Assembly: GCA_905183005.1 (NCBI GenBank)
Contig: CAJJDO010000107.1
Coordinates: 66,598-130,597, forward strand
Direction: 5' to 3'
Source: Paramecium pentaurelia
Taxonomy: Eukaryota > Ciliophora > Oligohymenophorea > Peniculida > Parameciidae
DNA length: 64,000 bases
The notes under the pieces were generated by a model that was given only the letters and a program-made list of their open reading frames with translations, did no database searches and was not told the origin of the DNA. Within the stretch, counting starts at the first letter, position 1; every line of letters starts with the position of its first letter. Below, piece after piece: positions 35,597 through 48,382 of this stretch. A program made the position numbers and the translations under genes.

Positions 35597-36139
35597 ATCA
35601 TCTCTTCACTTTTTAATTGTTTTAAAAAAGGAATCTTAGTATATTTTGGAACAGAAAGACGTTTACATATTCTCTATTAATAAGAATATGCAGGAGTCTA
35701 TACACCAGAACGAGGTCTATAATTTTCAAACTATCACTACCTTACTCTTTCAGGTGTTCTTAAACCTTATTTAAATGAAACTAACCAATGTCTATCTCCA
35801 TTTGTATTCATTAAACCACCATGATTATCTCTATTTACATTAATATGCAATACAATTTACAAAACATATTTATCTCTTCCACTTCCATCACTAACATAAT
35901 GTAAAGTTTTATTGCTTGATTAAGGTCTAAAAATTGGACCATTGCGTTTAGGTTGAAAACTTCCTATTTGTGGTTAATGACATCTTTATGCATGCATAGT
36001 CAATCCTCCATTATCAAATTATATGTAGGTATCACGACCTAAAGTTATTTTATATTCAATCATATCTACCTGTTCCATCTGAATAATAATAATTAGCTCT
36101 TCCATATTAAGCTTCTGTTTTTATGTTATTTACTTTCAT
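35593..36139 (-). CDS. Small protein with SDGxGRDxY motifs
   Basis: 163 aa on the minus strand, ATG 36139, TGA 35593-35595, introns 36039-36069 (31 nt) and 35717-35740 (24 nt). The sequence contains YYSDGTGRDTYI near the start and YVSDGSGRDKYV in the middle, each introducing an aromatic strand, then NTNGDRHWLVSF and a basic C-terminal tail. I recall this motif from conserved proteins of ciliated and flagellated organisms but cannot attach a name. A structural or axonemal role would be a guess. The stop overlaps the next gene's ATG by two bases. Confidence 0.75.
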
Positions 36140-37581
36140 TCTTTTATTATTATTATAAATACTTAATTCAAATATTATTATTATTATATTGATATTTTTA
36201 CAACTAAATTAGACATCACTTTGAAAATTTAGATAATTGTTATAATCAGTATTGGAATATATATTTAATAAATATTTTATAAATATTTTATTTTATTCAG
36301 GTTCTTTCTTTTCATTAACAAATTGTCTATTAAAATGTTATTATGAATCATTTAGCTTAGTTTTATAATAGAATTATTATAGATTGTTAATTCTATTATA
36401 AATATCATCAAGAGATTTTGGAAAAATGTCATAAATATACTGATCATTTTTATTTATATTTATTTTATTTGTTTTTTTACATATATATTTTCATCTCTAA
36501 TCAATTAGATTTAACTATATTTAGAAAAAGTAGAATTTAAATTAAAAATGAATAAAATATAAAATCGATTTGAATCATTTTTAGTTGATTTCTTTAACAA
36601 TCATTAAAGAAAGAGAAGAATAATAGAATTATAATAAATTTACTATATAAATATTCTTTAACTCTTTAAAATGTAATTATTTAATTGAAATCAATTTTTT
36701 ATCAAAATTTTTGTGATAGATTAAGGCAATTTTTGATAAAGAATATGAATTCAATAAACTTCTTTTACATCTAGAATCCTGTTAAAACTCCTTTATATAA
36801 TAATTAGAAGTCCATCTTCCAATTAATTGTTATATTTCCATAAATAACTTACTATATTTTATCTAAGAGATCAATATAATTATGGATAAATTGATTTAAA
36901 TAAACATTGAAGAAAAGTAGAATGAAAAGTGATATTTAAGTGATAATATATTTATAGTTGATAAAATAAAAGAGGAGATAGAATTGTCAAGTTTTTTAAT
37001 TAAAAATTATTAAAATGATATTCATGAGGAGTTGATTAAAATTGAATACATCAAAAGAATATTATAATATTCAATAATTATTGTATTTCAACTTACTAAC
37101 TTGGACAACAAAAAACTTTTAATCACTTTTCTTAATTATATTGACTAGTTAGAAAATAATATTTTTGGTTGATAACCTTTTAAAAAAAGATATACACTTT
37201 ATGATTATTTAATTGATGAATTTATATGTATAAAGCCTCTTTAATAATAATTATTAATAGATAATGTAAGACTTTTTAAATATGCAACATGAAAATATTT
37301 TAATTTAATTTAAATGGGAATTTATAATGATAAAATTGCTCGAATTAATTTTATATTGAGGTTTAAACCATAAATAGAAGTTATTTACTAAAATTTATTT
37401 AATACATTATTTCTAAAGAATGAAAAATGGTGTTTTAGGATATATTTTTAAAGTGATTTTTTTGTAGTAGTTATTATATCATAATTCTTTTGTAATTATT
37501 TAAGAGTTAATATTAATAGAATTAAGATATTTAAATACATGGAATTATGTTTATTTCTATTAATTATTATTAATAGAAGTA
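36140..37581. other. AT-rich region with a possible relic
   Basis: About 1.4 kb without a clean gene. On the plus strand around 36918-37280 a frame is open with protein-like texture (IVDKIKEEIELSSFLIKNYQ, VFQLTNLDNKKLLITFLNYI) but has TGAs at its start, near 37172 and at the end. It is possibly a decayed gene. Nothing else was recognised. Confidence 0.35.
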
Positions 37582-38157
37582 ATGGATTAAGAGATCAGAA
37601 ATATATTTTATCCTTGCACAGACTTTCTTTCAAATTCACTTGTACATGCAGAAATTTAAGAATAATCATTTGATCATAATCATTTTTAATATACAAATCA
37701 ACATCATACTCAAGAATAGCATTCTTAAAGAATGTCATAAAATAGTACTCAAAAAATGGTTTATAAAGAAAAAGATCTTAAATATAAAAACTTCCCAAAA
37801 CTAATTGGAAATAATTTTTTGAAATGGATGAAAAAGTTAATTAATGATGAGAAAATAAAAGTACTTCCAAAAGGGATTGATGATTTAATGAAATCAAGAT
37901 AGAAATGTAAATAACCTAATTTTACAATAAAAGATCTTTAAGAATTATGTAGTGATGAAGCTTCTTAAAAGCTCTTTTAAGAATATATTTAAGATGAATT
38001 ATTCTTAGATATATTTCATAGCAATAAAATTGCTGATCCATTTTCATATATTCCAGGTATTAGTAATTATTTTGCTTGTTCATAAGAACCTAAAAAAATG
38101 AAAAGTAATTATTTAACCAGAAAATAATTTACTCATATTTCCGAAAAAACTGAGTGA
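37582..38157 (+). CDS. Hypothetical protein, 191 aa
   Basis: A single intronless frame from ATG 37582 to TGA 38155. The first 60 residues are His/Gln/Asn-rich. The remainder is a Lys-rich globular segment (NFPKLIGNNFLKWMKKLIND, FTIKDLQELCSD, EYIQDELFLDIFHSNKIADP). No signal peptide or membrane helix is present. I do not recognise a family. Composition and clean boundaries support a real gene. Confidence 0.65.
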
Positions 38158-38304
38158 TTTTATTTATTTATATGTATAAAAAAATTAACTTTATGTAAAG
38201 AGTTTAAATTTTAATGAATAATTAATATTCAAGTAAACATTAGTCAAATGTTAAATCAATAAAGACTGATAAATTATATCTCAATTATTTAATTTATTTT
38301 TATT

Positions 38305-40168
38305 ATGAAACCAGCAACTTATTTAAAAAAAGTTGGACCTTATAGTCTAATAAGAGAGATTGGTTAAGGTATTATTTCATAAGGGAGTAGGTTCATTTGC
38401 AAGAGTGTTTAGAGGGAAATTAGATGGAAGGCAAGAAGATGTGGCAATCAAAATGATTTCAAAGTAGAATGTTAGAAATGAGAGTATGTCTATGATTGAA
38501 AAGGAGATTGAGATTTTAAGATAATTAGATCATCCTAATATAATAAAATTAATAGATTTTAAAAGAACTTAGAATCATTATTATTTAGTATTTGAATATT
38601 GTGAAAATGGAGATTTAGATGCATATATTAGGTTATATAATAATAGTTTATGATTAGAAAGTATTCTCCTAATGGAAAATTACCAGAAGAAGAAGTAAGA
38701 AGAATAGTTTAGTAATTAGCATAAGCATTGTAATAGATGTACAAATTAAGAATTGTACATAGAGATTTAAAATTAGCAAATATATTAGTATCTAAGAATT
38801 TTTAAGTATTGAAAAAAGAATTACGTATAGATTAAATTAGCTGATTTTGGATTTGCCAAATATATGGAAGAAGATTAATATTTAACATCTTATTGTGGAA
38901 CTCCATTAACAATGGCACCAGAAATACTATAAAGAAAATAATATAATGAAAAATGTGATGTATGGTCTGTAGGTGTGATAATTTATTAAATGATATATGG
39001 TAGATCTCCATTTGTACCACCAAAGGGAGGTAATATAAATGATTTAATTGCAATAATTAATAAAGGTGATTTATAATTTCCTGAAATTTCTACAATATCA
39101 ATTAAATTGAAAGAATTATTAATACAAATGTTATAATAAGATTTTAAAAAAAGAATAAGTTTTAGAGATTTCTTTGAACATATTTGGTTATAAGGAGAAG
39201 TGAAAGCTGATTATATATAGAGTATTAAACAAGATTTATAAGAGAATTCATGTGAAATAATGCCTATAATACATCATAAAGCAAGTGAAGATATTTAAGA
39301 GGAGGAGATATTCAATAATGAAAGAGATGATAGTACAAATGAAGTTTTAAAAGATTAATAATTAAAATACATAGGATATTAATTATAAAAATAAGCAATA
39401 GGATATTTAGATTTAATGTTTGAAGAAATTTATAAAGTTAAATAATTGTGTGATAAAATATAGAATACAAAAATATAATTTTAGTTTTTAAAAAATAAAT
39501 TAATTAGTTTATCATTAGCAATTAGAATTTATGAAGCATTTTTATTAAAATAAGTTAATGAATTTATGAAAGAATAAATAGTTGTATTACATACACCTTC
39601 AAGTAATAGTAGTTTGATAAGTTTATAAATGAAAAGACCATTTTAAACTCATTAAATTATGTTATAAAAAGAAATTATTGAATTAAAAAATTATTTTAAA
39701 GAAAATTAAATGATTATAAATTAATTTGAATAATGTGGTTATTGTATTGCAGATAATATATTTGATGAAATTTTAGAATTATTAATGAATCTTATTGAAC
39801 ATTAATAATTAATAGATTAAAATATTTTTACACAATTACTATAATTGTTGTATTCTTTTATTTAATCTCCACCTTAATTATTATAAGTTGAATTATATAT
39901 GAAATTATAAACAGGAAATGATATGAATTATTATTGGCATCTATTTAAACTTGTTAGAGTTAATTAAAAATATATTGCAGATTCAATTGAAAATCAAATT
40001 GTATGTGAAAATTATGAATTTGATAAAAAATTATAATTTGAATGGAAATTAGTAAAAGATGATAGTGAAGAAACCCAAGTGTCTTTCAATAAAGAAGAAA
40101 TTGATAAATTATAAGACTTACTAAAAGAAGAATATACCAAAAGGGATATACGTTAATAAATATAATGA
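38305..40168 (+). CDS. ULK/Atg1-like serine/threonine protein kinase
   Basis: 597 aa, ATG 38305, TGA 40166-40168, with introns 38369-38387 (19 nt), 38632-38657 and 38806-38830; the total is in frame. The glycine loop is reconstructed across the first intron (VGSFARVFRG). Catalytic Lys in VAIKMI, HRDLKLAN catalytic loop, DFGFAKY metal site, and CGTPLTMAPEIL activation segment. The -TP-L-MAPE- form and overall order fit the expanded ULK-like kinases of ciliates. The kinase domain (about residues 10-270) is followed by about 320 residues rich in Gln, Leu and Asn that probably form helices. It would phosphorylate Ser/Thr; a role in autophagy or cilia is family inference only. It is followed 13 bp later by another gene on the same strand. 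Confidence 0.88.
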
Positions 40169-40181
40169 TAATTAAAATTAA

Positions 40182-41530
40182 ATGGAGTACTTAACTAATG
40201 AAAAACTCCTTAAATAATAACAATCAGCTCTATTTTCTATCAACAATTCTCGTTCTAATAGTGTTTCACGATTTCCCATTCCTAGTCAAAGAGCCGTCCA
40301 TGATCCAGTACAACCATTAAGATCTGCAGATTTGTTTAATAAATTAGAAGACATATTAAAATAAAAGTAATTGAGTACAACAACAAGAAAGAGATAAAAA
40401 TAAATATCATGTATTTTAAATTCATAAGCTTGTAATGATGATAAAAAATAACAAAATATAGAAGCTAGTTATTATAAATCACCTATTAGATTAGTTGATG
40501 TACAAACAAATGGTTTCATTGATGTAATATGTTTATATCTATTATGATCTATAGAATAATATTGAAGTTAGAAATAGAAGATAAACTATATTTATTGGAT
40601 CACCTCCATTTAACTAATCAAATTAAAGTAACAAAAAGAGAAATACTATTTAAAATCAATTTCAAGAAAATTTAAATTAAAAAAAAAAAGAGAGTCTTAA
40701 AAGGTTTGAAGTAGAGTTTAATAATATGTAAGAAAAGATTAGAGGCAGAAATAATGTATATTTATATATATTTATATTAGTCTGTTTTATTTGAAGAATA
40801 AGAAAATATTAAAAGAAATTAAATTAAAGAAAGAAAAATAGATTTGAATATAAGTACATCAAAAGAAAATAATACAACATTAAATAAATTAAATCATCAA
40901 TTATAAATACAAAATAATCATTTATAAGAATAGTTAATTTTTGAATAAAATTAAAATACAAAATTAAATATGCTCATTAATAACTTAAATGATTAAATTA
41001 CAGGATTATATAAGTAATTAAATATATAAATATTATATAGATAAATAAATTAATAATAATAATAAAATAATGAAGATTGTATTATTAAAGATAATTTTAT
41101 GAAATAATATCATACTAAAATAGAATAATTAGAGATTGATATTAAATAAAAAGATCAAGAAATTCATAATTTATAAAATTAAATATCTGAATTTAATAAT
41201 GTTTATAAAGAAATGTAAGAATTAGAAAATCTATGTTCTTCAATGTCCTTTTTAGGTAAATTATGTATTGGACATAATCATTTAATCTAAGAAATTAAAG
41301 ATTTATTATAAGTGTAAAATAATATTATTGAAAAAGTAACAAATAATAAAGATTTTCCTATTGATTAATTAATTATATCCAAAAAATAGAAAAAAAATAA
41401 TCAATAAATTTAAATTGATTATTAAGAATTATGTTAACAAACCACTAGTATCTTAGAAAATATTATTAAATAAATTAAAAGTTCTATTGAACAATTAACA
41501 GAAAGATTTATTCATGACTTACTTATTTGA
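40182..41530 (+). CDS. Gln/Asn-rich coiled-coil protein
   Basis: 430 aa, ATG 40182, TGA 41528, two introns (31 nt near 40520, 25 nt near 40758). An N-terminal Ser/Arg/Pro-rich region (NSRSNSVSRFPIPSQRAV) precedes long heptad-like stretches full of Gln, Asn, Leu and Ile through the rest, consistent with coiled coil. No catalytic motif. The start lies 13 bp after the kinase stop. The nearness and the small following gene suggest co-expression, but no partner can be named. Confidence 0.7.
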
Positions 41531-41579
41531 CTAATTAAATAATTATAATTTACTTTGTCATTTATATAATTTAAAAATA

Positions 41580-41858
41580 ATGAATGTAGTCTCATATCAA
41601 TATAAAACCATCATTGAGGATCTATTAAATGTAATATCTGAATAACACAATCCTTTTTTAGATATTAAAATCAAGAAAATTAAGGAAAGACTTCATTATA
41701 TAGAATTATCATAAAGACAAAATAGATTAACTGATTTACAATCTAAATAAATGATTAGATTACAATCAATTCCAATAAAACCTAAATTGATATAAAATAC
41801 TAAATTTAGAGCTCAATCAACTGCTTATCATTAGAGATTTGTATAATTGCATATTTGA
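41580..41858 (+). CDS. Small hypothetical protein, 92 aa
   Basis: An intronless frame from ATG 41580 to TGA 41856. It is rich in Ile, Gln and Lys, with an internal helix-like stretch (FLDIKIKKIKERLHYIEL) and a basic, Gln-rich end. It begins 49 bp after the coiled-coil gene and may be its separate C-terminal part if an unrecognised splice joins them. Family unknown. Confidence 0.5.
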
Positions 41859-41899
41859 TTATTAAAATTATGTAATAAATATATAACCCAGATGAAAGG

Positions 41900-43400
41900 A
41901 TGAATATTGAATTATTTTTAGCTGCTAGAGAACTTCCTAATCTTGAATTCTTATCTAAAAGTGATCCTTATTTAGAATTATATTATTCTCTATAAGGAGA
42001 ACCAGAAATAAGTTTAGGCAAAACTGAAACAGCTGAATGTAATTTAGATCCTAATTGGGAAAAATCATTTATTATTGAATATTTACCAAATTTAATTCAA
42101 ATACTTAGATTTTAGATATTTGATGAAAATAGAATGGGAAGAGAATTTATGGGAGAAGCATAAATAACAATAAAAGACATATTATAATCTAAAAATTCAT
42201 TAATTTCATTACCAATCAAAAGATTTGATAAAAATGCAGGATAATTATTATGTAAAGCAGTATAAATGAAATAATCAAATCATTTTGTTTAATGGTAATT
42301 TTCTGGTTCAAATATTAAAAATATGGATGGTATTTTTGGTAAATCTGATCCATTTCTTAAATTTTATTTATATTCAGATAATGTATGGTGTTAAATACAT
42401 TAAACTGAATTTATAAAAGATGATCTAAATCCAACATGGAAAGAATTTGAAATATCTTTATAAAGATTATGTTTAAATGATGAAAATAAAAAATTTAAAA
42501 TAGAATGTTTAGATAGACATGAAAAAGGAAAAAATAATTAATTAATAGGTTCATTTGAAACAACAATTGATGAAATATTCAATAAAAATAAAGAAGAATT
42601 TTCACTTGTATAACCTAAAGGAGGTTAAGTAGGAACAATAAGAATAAAAAATAAAAAAAGAATATATAGAGCAAATTTTGATGATTATATTAAACAAGGT
42701 ACAACATTTAATCTAATTATTGGTATTGATTATTCTACTCATAATGGAGTTCCATCATTTCCAGATTCTTTACATTCTTATATAGATAACAATAATAAAT
42801 ATGGAAAAGTAATAAGTGATGTAGCTTAAGTTTTAGAAAAATATAATTAAAAAAAATTATTTGCAATATATGGAATAGGTGCAGAACCACATTTAACTAA
42901 TTATACATTAAATACTTATTAAACTTTATTTCCATTAACAGGAGATTTCTAAAAACCTTAAGTTGAAGGATATTAAGAAGTTGCAAATTTATATAAAAAT
43001 ACATTGAAATAAATAGTTGTAAAAGGTGATTTTTAAATTGAAGACTACATTAATTATATATAAACAATAGCTGAAGCTAATGCTGGTAAGTTAATATATA
43101 CAATTTGTGTAATAATTGCATAAGGTAAAATTACAGATGCTTAAATTTTCTAAGATTTATTAATAAAAGGTATTTGTATTATTAAATTAAGGTTCCAAAT
43201 TACCATATTCATTAATTTTTGTAGGTATGGGAAAGAATGATTTTACAGAAGTGAAAAGAATTATTGATAAAATTAATAATCAATAACCACCTATTAGAAA
43301 TAATTTTACATTTTATGAATACAAAGAATAAACAATCTAAATGTTATCTAAACATTTATTGAATGATATACCATAACATTTAGTTAGTTATAAATAATGA
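41900..43400 (+). CDS. Copine (two C2 domains plus vWA-like domain)
   Basis: 492 aa with one 22-nt intron (43170-43191). C2A starts at the N-terminus (MNIELFLAARELPN; SDPYLELYY; NLDPNWEKSFIIEYLP). C2B is near residue 140 (FSGSNIKNMDGIFGKSDPFL; DLNPTWKEFEI). The copine/vWA domain begins with FNLIIGIDYSTHNG and FPDSLHSYI, then LFAIYGIGAEPH and FPLTGDFQ, and closes with LIFVGMGKNDFTEVK. Copines bind membranes through Ca2+-dependent C2 domains. The SDPYLE/SDPFLK aspartates are kept. The metal site usually written DFTASN is DYSTHN here, a changed position worth noting. Length is slightly below the usual 530-550. Confidence 0.92.
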
Positions 43401-43423
43401 TCAATATTATTTTTTATTATAAA

Positions 43424-44427
43424 ATGGGTAATTGTGAATCAGAGTAACCGATTCAAAGTTAACAACCTGTTTAAATTGATTAAAGTTCAAGTCATAATAA
43501 AAGAATCTTTGACCATAAAGCTGTAGAAAATGATGAATTTATCAGTAATAAAGTTCCAGCACCACTAGATGTTAATGGTGAAATTGAAGATGTAATTTAT
43601 AATTCAAAATTTAAAGGAATTAGAAAAATTAGATCCTTAACCAGCAATTATTAATCTACCTCCATTTAATTTTGGAGAGAAAAAACATCTAAATGCAGAA
43701 AGCAGACCAGCATATCGATTAGTTGATGGATCCACTTATGTAGGAGAATGGGTTGGAGATTAGATGACAGGTAATGGTGTATTAGAAGGAAAAAATGGAA
43801 AATATGAAGGTCAATTTGAGAATGGAAGAAAATAAGGAAGAGGGAGATTTACTTTTCCTAATGGAGAAGTCTATGAAGGAGATTGGAAAGATGATTAAGA
43901 GGATGGAATAGGAACATATTATTATTCTTAAGGAACTGTCTATCATGGATAGTGGGTTTAAAATTAAAAGCATGGTAAAGGAAGAGAAGTCTTTCCAAAT
44001 AGATCTGAATATTCAGGAAATTTTGAAAATGGTATAAAAACAGGACATGGAGTATTTATATGGTAAGATGGAACAAAATATGAAGGAAGATTTGTAGATA
44101 ATAAAATATGTGGTTAAGGTAGAATGGAATATCCTAATAAAAGAGTTTATGAAGGAGAGTTCTTAAATGGTAAAATGCATGGAAAAGGCAAATTTAGTGT
44201 ATTTATTGATGATTTATCTAATAAAGTGGCCTGATGGTAGAATTTATGAAGGGGAGTATTAATACGATAAAAAACATGGTATCGGAATCTTAATTGGATA
44301 GAATTACAGATATGAAGGTGAATGGAAAGAAGGTAAAATGGATGGAAAAGGAACATTGACCAAAGATGGAGAAATAAAAGTTGGACTTTGGCATGATAAT
44401 AAGTTTGTTAGTGAAAATCATTATTGA
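43424..44427 (+). CDS. MORN-repeat protein with N-terminal acylation signal
   Basis: 316 aa, ATG 43424, TGA 44425, introns 43592-43616 (25 nt) and 44199-44226 (28 nt). It begins MGNCES, a combined N-myristoylation (Gly2) and palmitoylation (Cys4) context, so membrane attachment is likely. After about 95 mainly polar residues come roughly nine MORN units of the form Y-x-G-x-(W/F)-x-(D/N)-x-x-x-x-G-x-G (TYVGEWVGDQMTGNG, YEGQFENGRKQGRG, YEGDWKDDQEDGIG and so on). MORN arrays bind membranes and scaffold proteins at the cortex or cilium; that role is inferred. It starts 23 bp after the copine stop. Confidence 0.92.
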
Positions 44428-44788
44428 TCAACAATTTTTATAATTTTAAGAATATAAAATAAATAATTCTTATTAGAAATATTCAGTATATAATATTGTA
44501 TATAAGGGATTGTAGATTTCATAAAATTTATTTAATTAAAATACTTATTTAATCTATATGTATTTAATTTCATATATTTTTACATTTTTATATCAAAATT
44601 ATAAAAGATATATATAGATTAAGATTCTTCTTTTAATAATAAGGCATAAATAAAGAAATTTACATTGGGAATTGATTCCAAATTATATTTTTGATAGTCT
44701 TCGATTATAAATTTAGTCATATTATTCATCACTTAATAAAGAAAAAATTAAAGTAAAACTATGAATAATTTTTAATAAAATATAAACT
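44428..44788. other. Intergenic, nothing recognised
   Basis: About 360 bp of AT-rich sequence between same-strand genes. No frame or structure is supported. Confidence 0.5.
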
Positions 44789-46213
44789 ATGCCAAGTTGG
44801 TTCTTAAATAAAAGAGATTGGGCTTCAAACTTAAAGATTAATCTTCTAATCTTAGTTATAATTAGCTCATAAATAGATTAAGGGAATTCACTTGAATATG
44901 AATCAGGCACTCTTACTTAAATTCTTTATCCATCTACTCCACTACATATATTAGCAGATACACATGCTGAGGATGCTCAAATATCTTTAACATAAACATT
45001 GACTGGTTTTGTTAATGAACCTTAAATTATATACTCGGTGTATAGAATGAACTTTGAAAATGCAGTATCTGGAGGATATACATTTTCAATTACATCATAA
45101 TCACCATCATGTAAATAAACTAATTTAGTTTTAGCATTTACTATAACAGTCGTTGCTCCAACAGTATAAAAAATTTATAATGTTTGGATTAAATGGTTAG
45201 CCTTTGCAGATAGAAATAAATAGGTTATAACTGAAGAGATAGTAACACCTTAAAATGTAGAGACATTCACAGAAACACATTTTAATAAGAATTTTATAGT
45301 GGCTGTACCAATAATAAATTATTTGTCTTATACTAGTTCTTTTACTTTTAAATTTGATGTATAATAGAATAGCTATTTAGATGCCTTCTGTTGATCCTAC
45401 TTATGTTTAAATAGTATTTACAAGCACAGGAGTATCTTAAATAGGATTTTAATTATTAGTGGCAATTAAAAGTCCAGTTTACTTATTTGGTGAATAATAA
45501 TGGGCTCCAGTTTCTAGCACTTTAAATTTAAGTCCATTTTAAGTTTCCAGTGTATAAATACCTCCTCTGTAATAATCAGATAACCTTAACTTTCCTATAT
45601 TTTTAGGACTTACATCTGATTTAACAGATTAGGTAAATATAGAAGAGATTAGTTCATCAATTAATCCATAATTATCTTTTGAGATAGGATCTTGTATATT
45701 ATTATATTAATATTAGCTACAACATGTTCTGTAACAAGTGGATGGTTTAATTATATGGTTATATCTCCTTAATTTTAAATACCTCCACTTATTTTATAAA
45801 CTTTCTCATAATAAGAATATTATGTAAGTAGTGGTACATAATAAATCAGTGTAGAACTTCCATTATTTAAAACTACATATACAAGTACTACTGATTGGAT
45901 TGAAATTGATAATACATTTATTGGAATGTAATTAGTAATTACAACTGAATGTTTATTTAAATACAAACATGATTATTGGTTTTTAGGTTCTATTAGTGAT
46001 AATTAAAAATATATATAAGATTACTTTTATTGTTCTGATGGTTTTAATAGGATGAAATATATTATAAATTTCACTGATGGTGACAGACTTGAATTCAAAA
46101 CAATTAAATTTGTATTCACACCTACTAGTGTTGAAATGTATTAATAACTTGATAATATTAATTTTGATGAAGAATATAGAACTTTAAAAATAGTAATTAG
46201 TCAAGTTAGATGA
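44789..46213 (+). CDS. Predicted secreted or membrane-anchored protein, unknown
   Basis: 459 aa, ATG 44789, TGA 46211-46213, introns 45359-45380 and 45694-45716. A hydrophobic segment at residues 16-28 (LKINLLILVIISSQ) is a signal peptide or anchor. The rest is beta-rich, with Thr/Ser/Ile alternation. Around residue 170 the pattern FTETHFNKNFIVAVPIIN is reminiscent of H-type lectin strands, but the similarity is weak and I do not assign it. No C-terminal helix, so it may be released from the cell or held by the N-terminal anchor. Confidence 0.75.
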
Positions 46214-46366
46214 TTATTAATTTATTTTATTATCTTGATAATAGTTTATTGATAATAATTAAACAATATATATTTTCTATAAAACTTCATTCAAATTCAC
46301 AACAGCTCGAAAAGAATTTCTTTAATATCTTCTATCCAAATGGAATGAAACTTAAAACATACCTAA

Positions 46367-46810
46367 ATGTTAATTATTATTAATTACCAAACATATGCAC
46401 AAAATTAAACTAATGTCATAAGTAGTGTTAGAAATGTTAAATCAGTTGCAAATGCTAGTACAAGAGTTACAGTCAATGTTGAAAAGAATATTATTGTAGA
46501 AATTAATCTACTTTTATCTGCCATCTTCTTACATTAATCTTTTGGACCAGATAAAAATAAAGTACTAAACTATACAATTTCCTATTCTTACCTCAATATT
46601 GCAACTAAATTTCCTATTGAAAATATTATTGCAAATTCTTTGCCATTCCCTTAAAAAAATGATATAAAAGCACAAAATTCTAAAAACCAACCTAATTTTT
46701 ATTAAATCTATTATATTACCTATTCCACTACAAATCAAAAATCCCCATAATCTTTATTGATATGTAAGTTTTGGACAAACAGCATCTAAAGGATCATCCT
46801 TTTTATCTGA
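46367..46810 (+). CDS. Possible small hypothetical protein, 147 aa
   Basis: An uninterrupted frame from ATG 46367 to TGA 46808. It is rich in Asn, Ile, Ser and Val (VISSVRNVKSVANASTRVTV, VEINLLLSAIFLHQSFGPD), with a short hydrophobic N-terminus. It could also be a paralogous fragment, since the next genes are well separated. Family unknown. A frame of this length can occur by chance here, so confidence is moderate. Confidence 0.4.
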
Positions 46811-46889
46811 AAAAAAATTATAATCTCCTTTCATTTTATATTTTCTTTCAAATAAATATCTTTTTTATTATTTATTTTTTTATTTAATA

Positions 46890-47492
46890 ATGTCAAGAAG
46901 AGGTCAATAACCACCACCATAACAATAATAAGCTCCAACTTAAAAAAATTAAGCTGGTAAATTCAATCCATCTGAATTTGTTAAACCTGGATTGACCGAA
47001 GAAGAAGTCTTAGAAATAAAAGAAGCATTTGACTTATTTGATACAGATGGGTATATCTATATCATTATTATTTCTAGTACATAATCCATTGACCCAAAGG
47101 AATTAAAAGCTGCTATGACTTCATTAGGATTTGAAGCCAAAAACTAAACAATTTATTAAATGATTAGTGATTTAGATACTGATGGAAGTGGACAAATTGA
47201 TTTTGCTGAGTTTTTGAAATTGATGACAGCTAGAATTAGTGAACGAGATTCTAAAGCTGATATTTAAGTACATAAATATCATAAACTATTATAGAAAGTA
47301 TTCAACCTTTTTGATTCAGAAAGAGCTGGTGTTATCACTTTGAAGGATCTCAGAAAAGTAGCTAAAGAATTAGGAGAAACTATGGATGATTCTGAATTAT
47401 AAGAGATGATTGATAGAGCTGATTCTGATGGAGATGCTTAAGTGACCTTTGAAGATTTCTACAATATTATGACCAAAAAGACATTTGCATGA
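46890..47492 (+). CDS. Centrin (four EF-hands)
   Basis: Calcium-binding protein of basal bodies and the contractile cortical lattice. 182 aa, ATG 46890, TGA 47490-47492, introns 47051-47077 and 47268-47294 (27 nt each). An N-terminal Pro/Gln-rich extension is followed by [20 protein letters not shown], the centrin opening. EF-hand loops: DTDGTQSID (split by intron 1, fully formed after splicing), [24 protein letters not shown] (non-canonical, probably weak Ca2+ binding) and DSDGDAQVTFED. The third helix region [14 protein letters not shown] is typical of centrins. The C-terminus ends in TKKTFA, not the common KKTSLY; the tail is shortened. Confidence 0.95.
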
Positions 47493-47654
47493 TTGAAATC
47501 ATTAATAATAAATAAAAATAAACAAACATTTTCTCCATAAATCTCAATCTTATTTTTTCTATTAGATTCTTATTTACTGAATTTTATTATTAAGATATTT
47601 TAAACTCTTAGAATTTTACTTTTTTCATATTAATAAATTACTTATTTTAAGGAT

Positions 47655-48313
47655 TCATCTTAAAGCTGAAAATAGTTATACTTATAATATATTAAAATTG
47701 ATTTATAATAATATTTTAATATAATAGATTCTTTTGAGATATTTTATATTTTTAATTAAGTTAAATCTATAGTACCTTATAATCTCATTACTTGTAATTC
47801 TTTTAGGAATATAAAGATTCTAATATTGTTTTATTTAATTCATTTTATAAATTATTTTCAATACTTGACTATTTTAAGGTATTTACTTATAAATTGAATT
47901 AAATAATTTATTTTATAAAGAAATTTAGGATTATTGTTAAAATTACTTATTTTCTCTTAATTTATAAAATCCTTTATTAGTATCTATAATATTATCCTTA
48001 TTTTTAATATAATAATGTAAATAACTAACTTTAATAAATATTATTTTTTATAGAATAAGGGAAATGAAAAATATAATACTTTAAAATATCATTACCTTTA
48101 GTTTTGTAAATTTTTATAATTAAATAAGAAAATTTGAATTTTATATGAAATAATTATATCCCTATTTTATGAATTTTAGATAAGTAGGTAAACTCTATTT
48201 CTTAAAATGGTTCTTACATTATAATATTTCAATAGAAAAGGTTTATAATTTTCATATATTGCTTATCCATTATTATCAAAAGTGATATTTAGAGTATTAA
48301 TTAATTATAACAT
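47655..48313 (-). CDS. Possible hypothetical protein, minus strand
   Basis: With one 17-nt intron (about 48048-48064) the frame from ATG 48313 to TGA 47655 gives 213 aa in register. Texture is protein-like (NITFDNNGQAIYENYKPFL, IIDTNKGFYKLRENK, LYIPKRITSNEI) and rich in Asn, Ile, Lys and Tyr. A 17-nt intron is at or below the usual lower limit, and no family is recognised, so this may be a decayed gene. It is head-to-head with the STPG gene, 69 bp between starts. Confidence 0.4.
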
Positions 48314-48382
48314 TTATTAATTGATTTTATATCTGTATAAACTTGATAGATAAATAAGTATTAATTTATTTTCATTATTATA

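Noticed and set aside
43782..44356. Two minus-strand frames of 63 and 69 codons
   Set aside because: Antisense shadows of the MORN-repeat gene.
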